This document shows positions 6,791 to 13,218 of a stretch of 13,915 nt of DNA, one piece after another. Source of the stretch: an uncultured Propioniciclava sp. (GTDB lineage: Bacteria; Actinomycetota; Actinomycetes; Propionibacteriales; Propionibacteriaceae); NCBI GenBank assembly GCA_937872005.1, contig CALMPQ010000010.1, positions 1 through 13,915 on the forward strand. Direction: 5' to 3'. Each line of letters begins with the position of its first letter. Position 1 is the stretch's first letter. Both the position numbers and the translations under genes were made by a program. Under the pieces are notes generated by a model, which made no database searches, had not been told where the DNA came from, and saw nothing but the letters and a program-made list of their open reading frames with translations.

Positions 6791-6977
6791 GTCCGCAGGG
6801 CATTGATGGGGCCATCACCCCGGAGCTGCCGGAAGAACGGGACGCACGGCGTCCTCACTAGAACCGGCCGCGGCGAGCAAGAGTGGGGTGTCGGCCACGG
6901 GCCGGCGTCCAAGAAGGGTGGTACCGCGGGGTTCGCCTCGTCCCTTCGTCCGCACGAGTCAGACGAAGAGGGAACAC
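6791..6977 (+). promoter_or_regulatory. T-box riboswitch, tRNA-Ile type, translational control of ileS
   Basis: This leader senses uncharged tRNA-Ile. The T-box core AGGGTGGTACCGCG is an exact match at 6915-6928; the variable base of TGGT is T, fitting discriminator A73 of tRNA-Ile. Upstream, GGGG (6808-6811) and CCCC (6818-6821) close a 6-nt loop CCATCA, placing the isoleucine codon ATC (6814-6816) in a hairpin loop, with GCAG/CTGC (6795-6798/6826-6829) below it. This matches the ultrashort Stem I T-boxes known from actinobacterial ileS. A second stem GGACGC/GCGTCC spans 6840-6854. The antisequestrator pairs AAGGG (6914-6918) with CCCTT (6942-6946) and CGGGG with CCTCG around a TTCG loop. 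The alternative stem pairs 6941-6950 with 6962-6973 and covers the GAGGGA ribosome binding site. CCCTT belongs to both helices, so they exclude each other. Confidence 0.93.
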
Positions 6978-9900
6978 ATGACCACCCAGCCCGGGTACAA
7001 CGCCGTCGCACCGCAGGTCGACCTGCCCGCGCTCGAGCACGAGGTGCTCGCGTTCTGGCGCGACAACGACACCTTCACCAAGTCCTTGGCGCAGACGGCC
7101 GACGGCCCCCGATGGACCTTCTACGAGGGCCCGCCCACGGCCAACGGCATGCCGGGCACCCACCACATCGAGGCGCGCGCGTTCAAGGACGTGTTCCCGC
7201 GGTTCAAGACGATGCAGGGCTTCCGCGTCGACCGGAAGGCCGGGTGGGACTGCCACGGACTGCCCGTCGAGCTTGCCGTCGAGAAGGAGCTGGGCTTCTC
7301 CGGCAAGGCCGACATCGAGGCCTATGGCGTCGAGGCGTTCAACGAGCGCTGCCGCGCGTCGGTCACCCGCCACGTCGACGCCTGGACCGGTCTCACCGAG
7401 CGCATGGGCTACTGGGTGAACATGGACGAGGCCTACTGGACCATGAGCCCCGAGTTCGTGCAGTCGGTGTGGTGGAGCCTCAAGCAGATCCACGACGCCG
7501 GCCTGCTGGTGGAGGACTACCGCGTCGCCCCCTACTGCCCCCGCTGCGGCACGACGCTGTCCGACCACGAGCTCGCCCAGGGCTACGAGGACGTCACCGA
7601 CCCGTCGGTCTACGTCCGCTTCCCGCTGACCAGCGGCCCGCTCGAGGGCAAGGCCGACCTGCTCGTCTGGACGACCACGCCTTGGACGCTCGTCTCCAAC
7701 ACCGCCGTCGCCGCGCACCCCGACGTCACCTACGTGGTCGCCTCGAAGGACGACGACACGCTCGTCATCGCCGAGCCGCTCGCCGAGAAGGTGCTCGGTG
7801 AGGACTGGAAGCTGGGCCCGTCGTTCACCGGCAAGGAGATGGAGGGCTGGCGCTACGAGCGGCCCTTCGACCTGGTCGAGTTCCCCGATGTCGTCGGCGG
7901 CACCCACTACGTCGTCAACGCCGACTACGTCACCGTCGAGGACGGCACCGGACTCGTGCACCAAGCCCCGGCTTTCGGTGAGGACGACATGATCACCTGC
8001 CGCGCCTACGGGCTGCCGATGGTGAACCCCATCCGCCCCGACGGCACCTTCGAAGAAGGCATCGAACTGGTCGGGGGCCAGTTCTTCAAGACCGCCGACA
8101 AGGCACTCGTCGCCGACCTGCAGGCGCGCGGCCTGATGTTCCGCGTGCTCGACTACGACCACAGCTACCCGCACTGCTGGCGCTGCCACACCACGCTGCT
8201 CTACTACGCGCAGCCGTCCTGGTACATCCGCACCACGGCGATCAAGGACGCCCTGCTGCGCGAGAACGAGAAGACCAACTGGTACCCCGAGCACATCAAG
8301 CACGGGCGCTACGGCGACTGGCTGAAGAACAACATCGACTGGGCGCTGTCGCGCAAGCGCTACTGGGGGACGCCGCTGCCCATCTGGCGTTGTGAGGACG
8401 ACCACCAGGTCTGCGTCGGCTCCCTCGCCGAACTCGGCCAGCTCGCCGGGCAGGACCTCGACGAGCTCGACCCGCACCGCCCGTTCGTCGACGACATCAC
8501 CTTCGGCTGCCCGACCTGCGGCAAGCCGAGCCACCGCGTCCCCGAGGTCATCGACGCCTGGTACGACTCGGGCTCCATGCCCTTCGCGCAGTGGGGCTAC
8601 CCCTGGGTCGAGGGCTCCAAGGAGCGCTTCGAGCAGGCCTTCCCAGCCGACTTCATCTGCGAGGCGATCGACCAGACCCGTGGCTGGTTCTACTCCCAGA
8701 TGGCCGTGAGCACGCTCGTGTTCGACCAGTCCGACTTCAAGAACGTGCTGTGCCTGGGCCACATCCTCGCCGAGGACGGCCGCAAGATGTCCAAGCACCT
8801 GGGCAACATCCTCGAGCCCATCCCCCTCATGGACCAGCACGGGGCCGACGCCGTGCGCTGGTTCATGGTCGCGGGTGGTTCGCCCTGGGCGTCGCGCCGG
8901 GTCGGTCACACCACCATCCAGGAGACGGTCCGCAAGGTGCTCCTCACCTTCTGGAACGCGGTCAGCTTCCAGTCGCTGTACGCCCGCACCAACCACTGGA
9001 CGCCGACCGGCTCAGCCCCTGCGGTGGCCGGGCGCCCCGTCATGGACCGCTGGCTCGTCGCCGTGCGCAACGAGCTCGTCCGCGACGTGACGGACGCCCT
9101 GGAGAACTTCGACACCCAGCGCGCGGGCACCCTGCTGGCCGAGTTCGTCGACGACCTCTCGAACTGGTACGTCCGCCGCAGCCGCCGCCGCTTCTGGGAC
9201 GGCGAGCCCGCCGCCCTGTGGACGCTCCACGAGACCATCGACACCGTCGCCCGCCTCATGGCGCCGATGGCGCCGTTCATCAGCGAGCGCGTCTGGCAGG
9301 ACCTGGTCGTCGCCGCCGTGCCCGACGCTCCCGAGTCGGTGCACCTCGCCGCCTGGCCGACCGTGGACGCCGAGGGTCTGGATGCCGAGCTGGTGGCGTC
9401 CATGCGCCTCACCCGGCGCCTGGTCGAGCTGGGCCGCGGCGCCCGGTCGGAGGCGCAGGTCAAGACGCGCCAGCCGCTGAGCCGCATCCTGGTGCCGTCG
9501 GCGTCCTTCGCCCGCCTGAACGACGAGCTGGTGGCCGAGATCGCCGCCGAACTCAACGTGGGTGCGGTCGAGTCGTTCGCCAAGGCCGGCGACTTGGTCG
9601 ACTACTCGGCCAAGGGCAACTTCCGTGCGCTGGGCAGGCGCTTCGGCAAGGACACCCCCAAGGTGGCCCAGGCCATCGCCGACGCCGACGCCGCGGCCCT
9701 GGCCGCTGCGCTCGCCGAGAACGGGGAGGCCACGGTGGACTGGGACGGCGGCACCGTCGTGACGGCCGAGGAGGTGCTGATCTCCGAGCGCCCGCGCGAG
9801 GGCTGGTCGGTGGTGAACGAGCAGGGCGAGACCGTCGCGCTCGACCTCGAACTGACCCCCGAACTGGTGCGCGCCGGCCTGGTGCGTGAGGTCATCCGGC

Positions 9901-10115
9901 TCATCCAGGACACGCGCAAGTCCAGCGGCCTGGAGGTGTCCGACCGGATCAGCCTCACCTGGGCGGCCGCCGGGGAGCTCGCCGAGGCGCTGCGTGAGGC
10001 GTCCGAGCTGGTGGCCGACGAGGTGCTGGCCACGACGATGACGGAGGGTGAGCCCGACGGTGCTGTCACCACCGACGACGAGCTGGGCCTGAGCTTCGCG
10101 ATCGCCAAGGTCTGA
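6978..10115 (+). CDS. ileS: Isoleucyl-tRNA synthetase (long, actinobacterial type)
   Basis: This class Ia synthetase charges tRNA-Ile with isoleucine in the cytoplasm and edits misactivated valine. Its 1045 residues match the long form typical of actinobacteria. The HIGH signature appears as HHIE (62-65, in GPPTANGMPGTHHIEARAFKD), the variant I associate with this lineage. The CP1 editing domain follows (about 190-420; WTTTPWTLVSNTAVA region), with a CPRC knuckle at 187-190. Cysteines 472, 479, 511 and 514 form a probable zinc site. KMSKH is at 603-607 (GRKMSKHLGN). The anticodon-binding helical domain starts around 660, and a C-terminal extension runs to the end. The ATG at 6978 is fixed by the GAGGGA ribosome binding site at 6968-6973, which the T-box sequesters; the open frame upstream is leader RNA. 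The gene appears monocistronic or is followed by a palindrome at 10123. Long-type IleS enzymes are often less sensitive to mupirocin; this is family knowledge, not shown here. Confidence 0.98.
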   Translation: MTTQPGYNAVAPQVDLPALEHEVLAFWRDNDTFTKSLAQTADGPRWTFYEGPPTANGMPGTHHIEARAFKDVFPRFKTMQGFRVDRKAGWDCHGLPVELAVEKELGFSGKADIEAYGVEAFNERCRASVTRHVDAWTGLTERMGYWVNMDEAYWTMSPEFVQSVWWSLKQIHDAGLLVEDYRVAPYCPRCGTTLSDHELAQGYEDVTDPSVYVRFPLTSGPLEGKADLLVWTTTPWTLVSNTAVAAHPDVTYVVASKDDDTLVIAEPLAEKVLGEDWKLGPSFTGKEMEGWRYERPFDLVEFPDVVGGTHYVVNADYVTVEDGTGLVHQAPAFGEDDMITCRAYGLPMVNPIRPDGTFEEGIELVGGQFFKTADKALVADLQARGLMFRVLDYDHSYPHCWRCHTTLLYYAQPSWYIRTTAIKDALLRENEKTNWYPEHIKHGRYGDWLKNNIDWALSRKRYWGTPLPIWRCEDDHQVCVGSLAELGQLAGQDLDELDPHRPFVDDITFGCPTCGKPSHRVPEVIDAWYDSGSMPFAQWGYPWVEGSKERFEQAFPADFICEAIDQTRGWFYSQMAVSTLVFDQSDFKNVLCLGHILAEDGRKMSKHLGNILEPIPLMDQHGADAVRWFMVAGGSPWASRRVGHTTIQETVRKVLLTFWNAVSFQSLYARTNHWTPTGSAPAVAGRPVMDRWLVAVRNELVRDVTDALENFDTQRAGTLLAEFVDDLSNWYVRRSRRRFWDGEPAALWTLHETIDTVARLMAPMAPFISERVWQDLVVAAVPDAPESVHLAAWPTVDAEGLDAELVASMRLTRRLVELGRGARSEAQVKTRQPLSRILVPSASFARLNDELVAEIAAELNVGAVESFAKAGDLVDYSAKGNFRALGRRFGKDTPKVAQAIADADAAALAAALAENGEATVDWDGGTVVTAEEVLISERPREGWSVVNEQGETVALDLELTPELVRAGLVREVIRLIQDTRKSSGLEVSDRISLTWAAAGELAEALREASELVADEVLATTMTEGEPDGAVTTDDELGLSFAIAKV

Positions 10116-10118
10116 CCC

Positions 10119-10147
10119 TCGACTCCCGAGTTTTTCCACTGTATCGT
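10119..10147 (+). promoter_or_regulatory. Candidate promoter inside the palindrome upstream of the first PRC-barrel gene
   Basis: TCGACT (10119-10124, 4 of 6 matches to TTGACA), a 17-nt spacer and TATCGT (10142-10147, 4 of 6 matches to TATAAT) form a plausible housekeeping promoter. Transcription would begin near 10154, within the right arm of the palindrome, giving a leader of about 23 nt. The overlap with the palindrome suggests that a protein bound there would block transcription. This is a prediction from motif spacing only. Confidence 0.35.
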
Positions 10148-10162
10148 GGAGAAACTCGGGAG
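10123..10162. repeat. 40-nt near-perfect palindrome between ileS and a PRC-barrel gene
   Basis: Two 17-nt arms (10123-10139 and 10146-10162) are complementary over their whole length except one position, which is a G-U pair in RNA, around a 6-nt loop TGTATC. The left arm begins CTCCCGAGTTT and the right arm ends AAACTCGGGAG. It begins 8 nt after the ileS stop. As RNA it would be a very stable hairpin and could end ileS transcription, though no U-run follows. As DNA it could be an operator, since a promoter-like -10 lies at its centre. Confidence 0.85.
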
Positions 10163-10176
10163 ACAGGGGTGTGGGC

Positions 10177-10572
10177 ATGTACAGCGAAGCTGACCTCGAT
10201 CGGATCCAGGGAGCCGTCGCCTACGACCGGTCCGGGCACCGGATCGGCGACGTGGGTGAGGTGTTCCTCGATGACGACACGGGAGTGCCCCTGTGGGTGT
10301 CGGTCCGCACGGGGCTGTTCGGGGGCCACCACACCATCGCGCCACTGCAGGGTTCGCACCTGGAGCGCCCGGGTCACCTCGTGTTGCCCCACGACGGCGC
10401 GGTGGTGACGGGGGCGCCCCAACTCCGCGAGCACGGGCACCTCGACAGCACGCAGGAGGAGGAGTTGTACGCCCACTACGGCGTGCCCGACCCGCACGCC
10501 GACATCGCCGCCGAACGGCGTCGGACCCGGCGGTGGATCAATGAGGGCGGCCCCCTGCTGCCCGGGGACTGA
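10177..10572 (+). CDS. PRC-barrel domain protein, short paralogue (131 aa)
   Basis: A PRC-barrel fold spans about residues 5-78 (DLDRIQGAVAYDRSGHRIGDVGEVFLDDDTGVPLWVSVRTGLFG, then LVLPHDGAVV). It is followed by the HGHLDSTQEEELYAHYGV motif common in actinobacterial PRC-barrel proteins of the YsnF/DUF2382 stress-protein neighbourhood, and a short arginine-rich tail ending GGPLLPGD. There is no DUF2382 domain, signal peptide or membrane segment. PRC barrels are small beta barrels found in RNA-processing (RimM), photosynthetic and surface-related proteins; the role here is unknown. The start is set at ATG 10177 rather than the in-frame GTG six bases upstream because the paralogue at 10960 starts MYNEMDIDRIRGAVAYDR at the equivalent residue; AGGGG at 10165-10169 is a reasonable ribosome binding site. 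About half the residues match the paralogue over the first 100. Confidence 0.88.
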   Translation: MYSEADLDRIQGAVAYDRSGHRIGDVGEVFLDDDTGVPLWVSVRTGLFGGHHTIAPLQGSHLERPGHLVLPHDGAVVTGAPQLREHGHLDSTQEEELYAHYGVPDPHADIAAERRRTRRWINEGGPLLPGD

Positions 10573-10590
10573 ACGCATCACCCCTTGTCG

Positions 10591-10608
10591 CGACCCCCTG
10601 GGTGGGGG
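10591..10608 (+). repeat. GACCCCC hairpin-forming repeat, copy 1
   Basis: CGACCCCC, TGGG, then TGGGGG: the C5 and G5 runs can pair around a 5-nt loop. A near-identical copy occurs at 10854-10871 with a single-base insertion. The two copies flank the 68-residue acidic gene, and this one lies just upstream of its start, so it may influence its translation. Confidence 0.5.
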
Positions 10609-10620
10609 AAACTGGGGCGC

Positions 10621-10827
10621 ATGACCAGTGACGTTCCCGCCGACGAGGTCACCGAGACGATCGAGGACCCGGGCAACACCGACCCCGACATGGCCCTGCG
10701 CAGCGCGCAGGATGTCGATGACCCCACCGGTCGTCGTGCCCACGCCCAGCAGAACCCCGACGGACCGCCCGGAGCGACGCGTGAGGGGGACGAACGCGTC
10801 CAGGAGTCCCAGAACTCCGAGGAGTAG
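10621..10827 (+). CDS. Small acidic, probably disordered protein (68 aa), unrecognised
   Basis: A 68-residue hydrophilic product, rich in Asp, Glu, Gln, Arg and Pro, with almost no hydrophobic core (it begins MTSDVPADEVTETIEDPGNTDP and ends ERVQESQNSEE). It should be unstructured. Third codon positions are strongly G/C like the neighbours, which supports a real gene, although short GC-rich frames arise by chance. The ATG at 10621 is preceded by TGGGG 3 nt upstream, a weak ribosome binding site partly next to a C5/G5 hairpin. An earlier TTG in frame is less likely because the ATG begins the characteristic acidic sequence. It lies between two PRC-barrel paralogues on the same strand and may be co-expressed with them. 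No function can be assigned. Confidence 0.6.
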   Translation: MTSDVPADEVTETIEDPGNTDPDMALRSAQDVDDPTGRRAHAQQNPDGPPGATREGDERVQESQNSEE

Positions 10828-10853
10828 GCCCAGCTTCCCCCGTGGGGGTGAGG

Positions 10854-10871
10854 CGACCCCCATGGGTGGGG
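10854..10871 (+). repeat. GACCCCC hairpin-forming repeat, copy 2
   Basis: CGACCCCCATGGGTGGGG matches copy 1 at 10591 except for one inserted A. Another C/G-run inverted element (CCCC and GGGG, about 10836-10848) lies just before it. The pair stands between the acidic gene and the second PRC-barrel gene. These may be local duplications of a regulatory or terminator-like hairpin; no U-run follows. Confidence 0.5.
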
Positions 10872-10959
10872 TGGTAAGCAGATCTGCATCCGTTTCCCCT
10901 TGTCAGTGAGCTATTGCTAGGCAAGGCTGGAAGGTATCCGACGAACGGAAGGATGCAAG

Positions 10960-11622
10960 ATGTACAACGAGATGGACATCGACCGAATCCGTGGCGCTGT
11001 CGCCTACGACCGCAACGGGGACCGGATCGGGAATGTCGGTGAGGTGTACTTGGACGACCAGTCCGGCCAGCCCATGTGGGTCACCGTGAACACCGGCTTC
11101 TTCGGCCTCCGCACCAGTTTCGCCCCGCTCGACGGGTCCCGCTTCGAGGACGACGGCCGCCTGGTCCTCGCCCACGACAAGGACCGCGTCAAGGATGCGC
11201 CCAACGTCGACGAGGACGGGCACCTCGACCGCGCCCAGGAGGACGAGCTCTACTCCTACTACGGCGTCGGCGCCGGCGGACTCGGCGGCGAGTTGGCCGA
11301 CGATCAGCTGCGTACGCGCCGCTGGCAGGACGAGGGCCGTGAGGATGGCCCGCTCTTCGACCGTGACCGTGACGGGCGTGGCCCGGTGGGTGAGGTCCTC
11401 GACGGTCCCGACGGCTCGCCGAGCGACCGTCGTGGCGACGTGGGTCTGGACCCGCACGCCGACCGCGACCGTGGCCTCGATGGCGACCGCCTGCCCGAGG
11501 ACTACGACCGCGACCGCGCCTACGACGACGGCCCGCTGCTCGACAGCGACCGTGACGGCCGTGGCCCGGTCCGTGAGGTGCTCGACGGGCCTGACGACCC
11601 GGCCAACCCGCGTCGCAACTGA
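10960..11622 (+). CDS. PRC-barrel domain protein, long paralogue with charged repeat tail (220 aa)
   Basis: Residues 1-104 match the short paralogue: PRC barrel (IDRIRGAVAYDRNGDRIGNVGEVYLDD, VTVNTGFFG) followed by EDGHLDRAQEDELYSYYGV. The remaining 116 residues form a low-complexity Asp/Arg/Gly tail, probably disordered, with an internal duplication: DGPLFDRDRDGRGPVGEVLDGPDG (about 129-152) and DGPLLDSDRDGRGPVREVLDGPDD (about 190-213), offset by 61 residues. DRDRG/DRDRA spacers lie between them. There is no signal peptide or membrane helix. The ATG at 10960 has GGAAGG 7 nt upstream; an ATG seven bases earlier is in a different frame. Relatives with DUF2382 have a structured second domain, and here the charged tail takes its place. 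A role in stress tolerance or envelope interaction is only a guess from the family neighbourhood. Confidence 0.9.
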   Translation: MYNEMDIDRIRGAVAYDRNGDRIGNVGEVYLDDQSGQPMWVTVNTGFFGLRTSFAPLDGSRFEDDGRLVLAHDKDRVKDAPNVDEDGHLDRAQEDELYSYYGVGAGGLGGELADDQLRTRRWQDEGREDGPLFDRDRDGRGPVGEVLDGPDGSPSDRRGDVGLDPHADRDRGLDGDRLPEDYDRDRAYDDGPLLDSDRDGRGPVREVLDGPDDPANPRRN

Positions 11623-11624
11623 CG

Positions 11625-12674
11625 CTAGGGCACCCGGTGGGTCCAGGCGTCCGTGAGGAACTTGGACTCCATCAGCTCCCGCGCGGCGGTGAGTTCGGCC
11701 TCGGCGTAACTCCCCTCACGCACCTCGTGCGTGGCGGCGAACGATGCCATGAAGCGTCGGATGATCTCGTCGCGCGGGAGTCCCGTCTGTGAGCGCATCG
11801 GGTCGACCCGCTTGTTGGCCGACTTGGTGCCCTTGTCCGACATCTTCTCCCGGCCGATCCGCAGCACGTCGAGCATCTTGTCGGCGTCGATGTCGTAGGC
11901 CATCGTCACGTGGTGCAGCACCGCACCGGACGCGAACCGCTTCTGCGCCGCCCCCGCGATCTTCCCCTGGTCGGAGGCGATGTCGTTCAACGGGACGTAC
12001 CGCGCCTCGATGCCGACGTCGGTCAGCGCCGTCATCACCCAGTCGTCGAGGAACGCGTAGCTCTGCTCGAAGCTCAGGCCCTCGACGAGCGAGGTGGGGA
12101 CGTGCAGCGAGTAGGTGATGCAGTTGCCCGGCTCCATGAACATCGCCCCGCCGCCGGAGATGCGCCGCACCACGCGGATGCCGTGACGGTCGGCGCCGGC
12201 CTGGTCGATCTCGTTGACGTAGCTCTGGAACGAGCCCATGACGACGAGGGCGGAGTCCCAGTCCCAGAACCGCAGCGTCGGCGGCCGTTCGCCGGACGCC
12301 ACCTCGCGCGTCAGCACCTCGTCCAGCGCGACGTGCATGGCCGGATCCATCGTGACGGGCCCGATCAGGTCGAAGGTGTGGTCGGCCCAGCTGGTCGCAC
12401 GACCCAGCGCCCGGCGCACCGCGATGGCCACGGCGGTGGGCGTGAACCCGATCATCTCCACGCCCTCGGGCAGGGACGCCTCGATCGCGCGTCCGAGGTG
12501 CTCGGCGTTCGTCGTCTCGTGGAGGCCGATCAGGGCTGCGTTGATGTCTTCGAGGGCGTCGTCGGGCTCCAAGAAGAAGTCACCCTGCACGAACGCCTTC
12601 GTGATGACCCCGTCGGCGACCTCGACCTCGGCGGCCACCAGCTTGCCGCCCGGAACCTTGTACTCCCCACGCAT
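11625..12674 (-). CDS. Lipoate-protein ligase family protein with N-terminal accessory domain
   Basis: Lipoate ligases activate lipoate with ATP and attach it to the lysine of E2 subunits and glycine-cleavage H protein in the cytoplasm. The catalytic part is residues about 100-349, with RRISGGGA (170-177), the EPGNCITYSL segment and NDIASDQGKIAGAAQKR, where Lys238 is the conserved binding lysine. Residues about 1-92 (KVPGGKLVAAEVEVADGVITKAFVQGDFFLEPDDALEDINAAL, then GVEMIGFTPTAVAIAVRRAL) resemble the small accessory domain that lies at the C-terminus in E. coli LplA and is a separate protein, LplB, in Thermoplasma. The order is therefore inverted. The total of 349 residues is near the sum of both parts. 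The ATG at 12674 lies 9 nt after the DUF1707 gene and lacks a clear ribosome binding site. Whether it transfers lipoate, octanoate or another acyl group is not decided by sequence. Confidence 0.88.
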   Translation of the reverse strand: MRGEYKVPGGKLVAAEVEVADGVITKAFVQGDFFLEPDDALEDINAALIGLHETTNAEHLGRAIEASLPEGVEMIGFTPTAVAIAVRRALGRATSWADHTFDLIGPVTMDPAMHVALDEVLTREVASGERPPTLRFWDWDSALVVMGSFQSYVNEIDQAGADRHGIRVVRRISGGGAMFMEPGNCITYSLHVPTSLVEGLSFEQSYAFLDDWVMTALTDVGIEARYVPLNDIASDQGKIAGAAQKRFASGAVLHHVTMAYDIDADKMLDVLRIGREKMSDKGTKSANKRVDPMRSQTGLPRDEIIRRFMASFAATHEVREGSYAEAELTAARELMESKFLTDAWTHRVP

Positions 12675-12683
12675 GGGGCAAAC

Positions 12684-13130
12684 CTAGCGGCCCAGGTAGG
12701 GGGGAGGCTTGCGCTGGTTGTTGGCGATCTGGCCCAGCACGATCGAGCCGATGATGGCGATGGCGATGAACAGGCCCCAATTGCCCACGAAAATCGCCAG
12801 GATGATCGCGGCCGGCCAGATCGCGCCGCGCGCGACGCCGACCCAGTCCGTCCCGCCGGTTGACGGGGCCGGGACGCCGGCGTCCGGCCTCGGTGCGGGC
12901 AGGGGAGCCGTCGCGGCGAAGGGACGCGCCCCGAGACCCGGCCGGGGCTCGGGCAGGTCGCCGAACAGGGCGTCCAGATCGGCGCTGAACCGGGCGGCCA
13001 GGGCCGCAGACAGCCGCTCGTCGAACTCGGAGTTGTCGAGGCGTCCGGCTTCGAAGTGCTCGCGCAGCATGGTGGCGGCGGCGTCCCGCTCGGCGTCGGA
13101 GAGCCGCTGGGGGACGGGGTCGTGGGTCAT
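12684..13130 (-). CDS. DUF1707 domain membrane protein (148 aa)
   Basis: The N-terminal DUF1707 domain (about residues 9-62) has the actinobacterial pattern LSDAERDAAATMLREHFEAGRLDNSEFDERLSAALAARFSADLDALFGDLP. A proline/alanine-rich linker follows (about 63-97), then one or two membrane-spanning segments (about 103-138, AIWPAAIILAIFVGNWGLFIAIAIIGSIVLGQI) and a short basic tail ending NNQRKPPPYLGR. The domain has no assigned biochemical activity; it is common in actinobacterial membrane proteins, often near cell-envelope genes. The ATG at 13130 has an AGGAGG site 5 nt upstream, and it also begins the family pattern. It is divergent from aspartate kinase, with 88 nt between starts, and precedes the lipoate ligase gene by 9 nt in a likely two-gene operon. 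Confidence 0.88.
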   Translation of the reverse strand: MTHDPVPQRLSDAERDAAATMLREHFEAGRLDNSEFDERLSAALAARFSADLDALFGDLPEPRPGLGARPFAATAPLPAPRPDAGVPAPSTGGTDWVGVARGAIWPAAIILAIFVGNWGLFIAIAIIGSIVLGQIANNQRKPPPYLGR

Positions 13131-13218
13131 GCAGTCCTCCTGGTTCCGGACCATCCTCGCACGCAGGTCCAACCCGTGGCAGAGTTGACCGCGGTCGTTT
13201 CGAGCAAGGGAGTCGCCC

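Noticed and set aside
6858..8996. A 712-codon open frame on the minus strand opposite ileS
   Set aside because: It is the antisense shadow of ileS: GC-rich third positions of the real gene remove stops from the opposite frame. The product is Val/Gly/Asp/Arg-rich with no recognisable domain.
10123..10162. A classical intrinsic terminator after ileS
   Set aside because: The hairpin is strong but no U-run follows its right arm; it is listed as a palindrome with termination as only one possible role.
10171..10176. In-frame GTG as an earlier start of the short PRC-barrel gene
   Set aside because: The paralogue begins with the ATG equivalent to 10177, and AGGGG is better spaced for that ATG.
9012..10178. 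A 388-codon minus-strand frame opposite the ileS 3' end and palindrome
   Set aside because: Shadow of ileS with no domain pattern; it runs across the palindrome, and its start lies at the neighbouring gene.
13131..13218. A lysine riboswitch or attenuator upstream of aspartate kinase
   Set aside because: Only 88 nt separate the divergent starts, too short for a lysine riboswitch, and no leader-peptide or terminator structure is visible.
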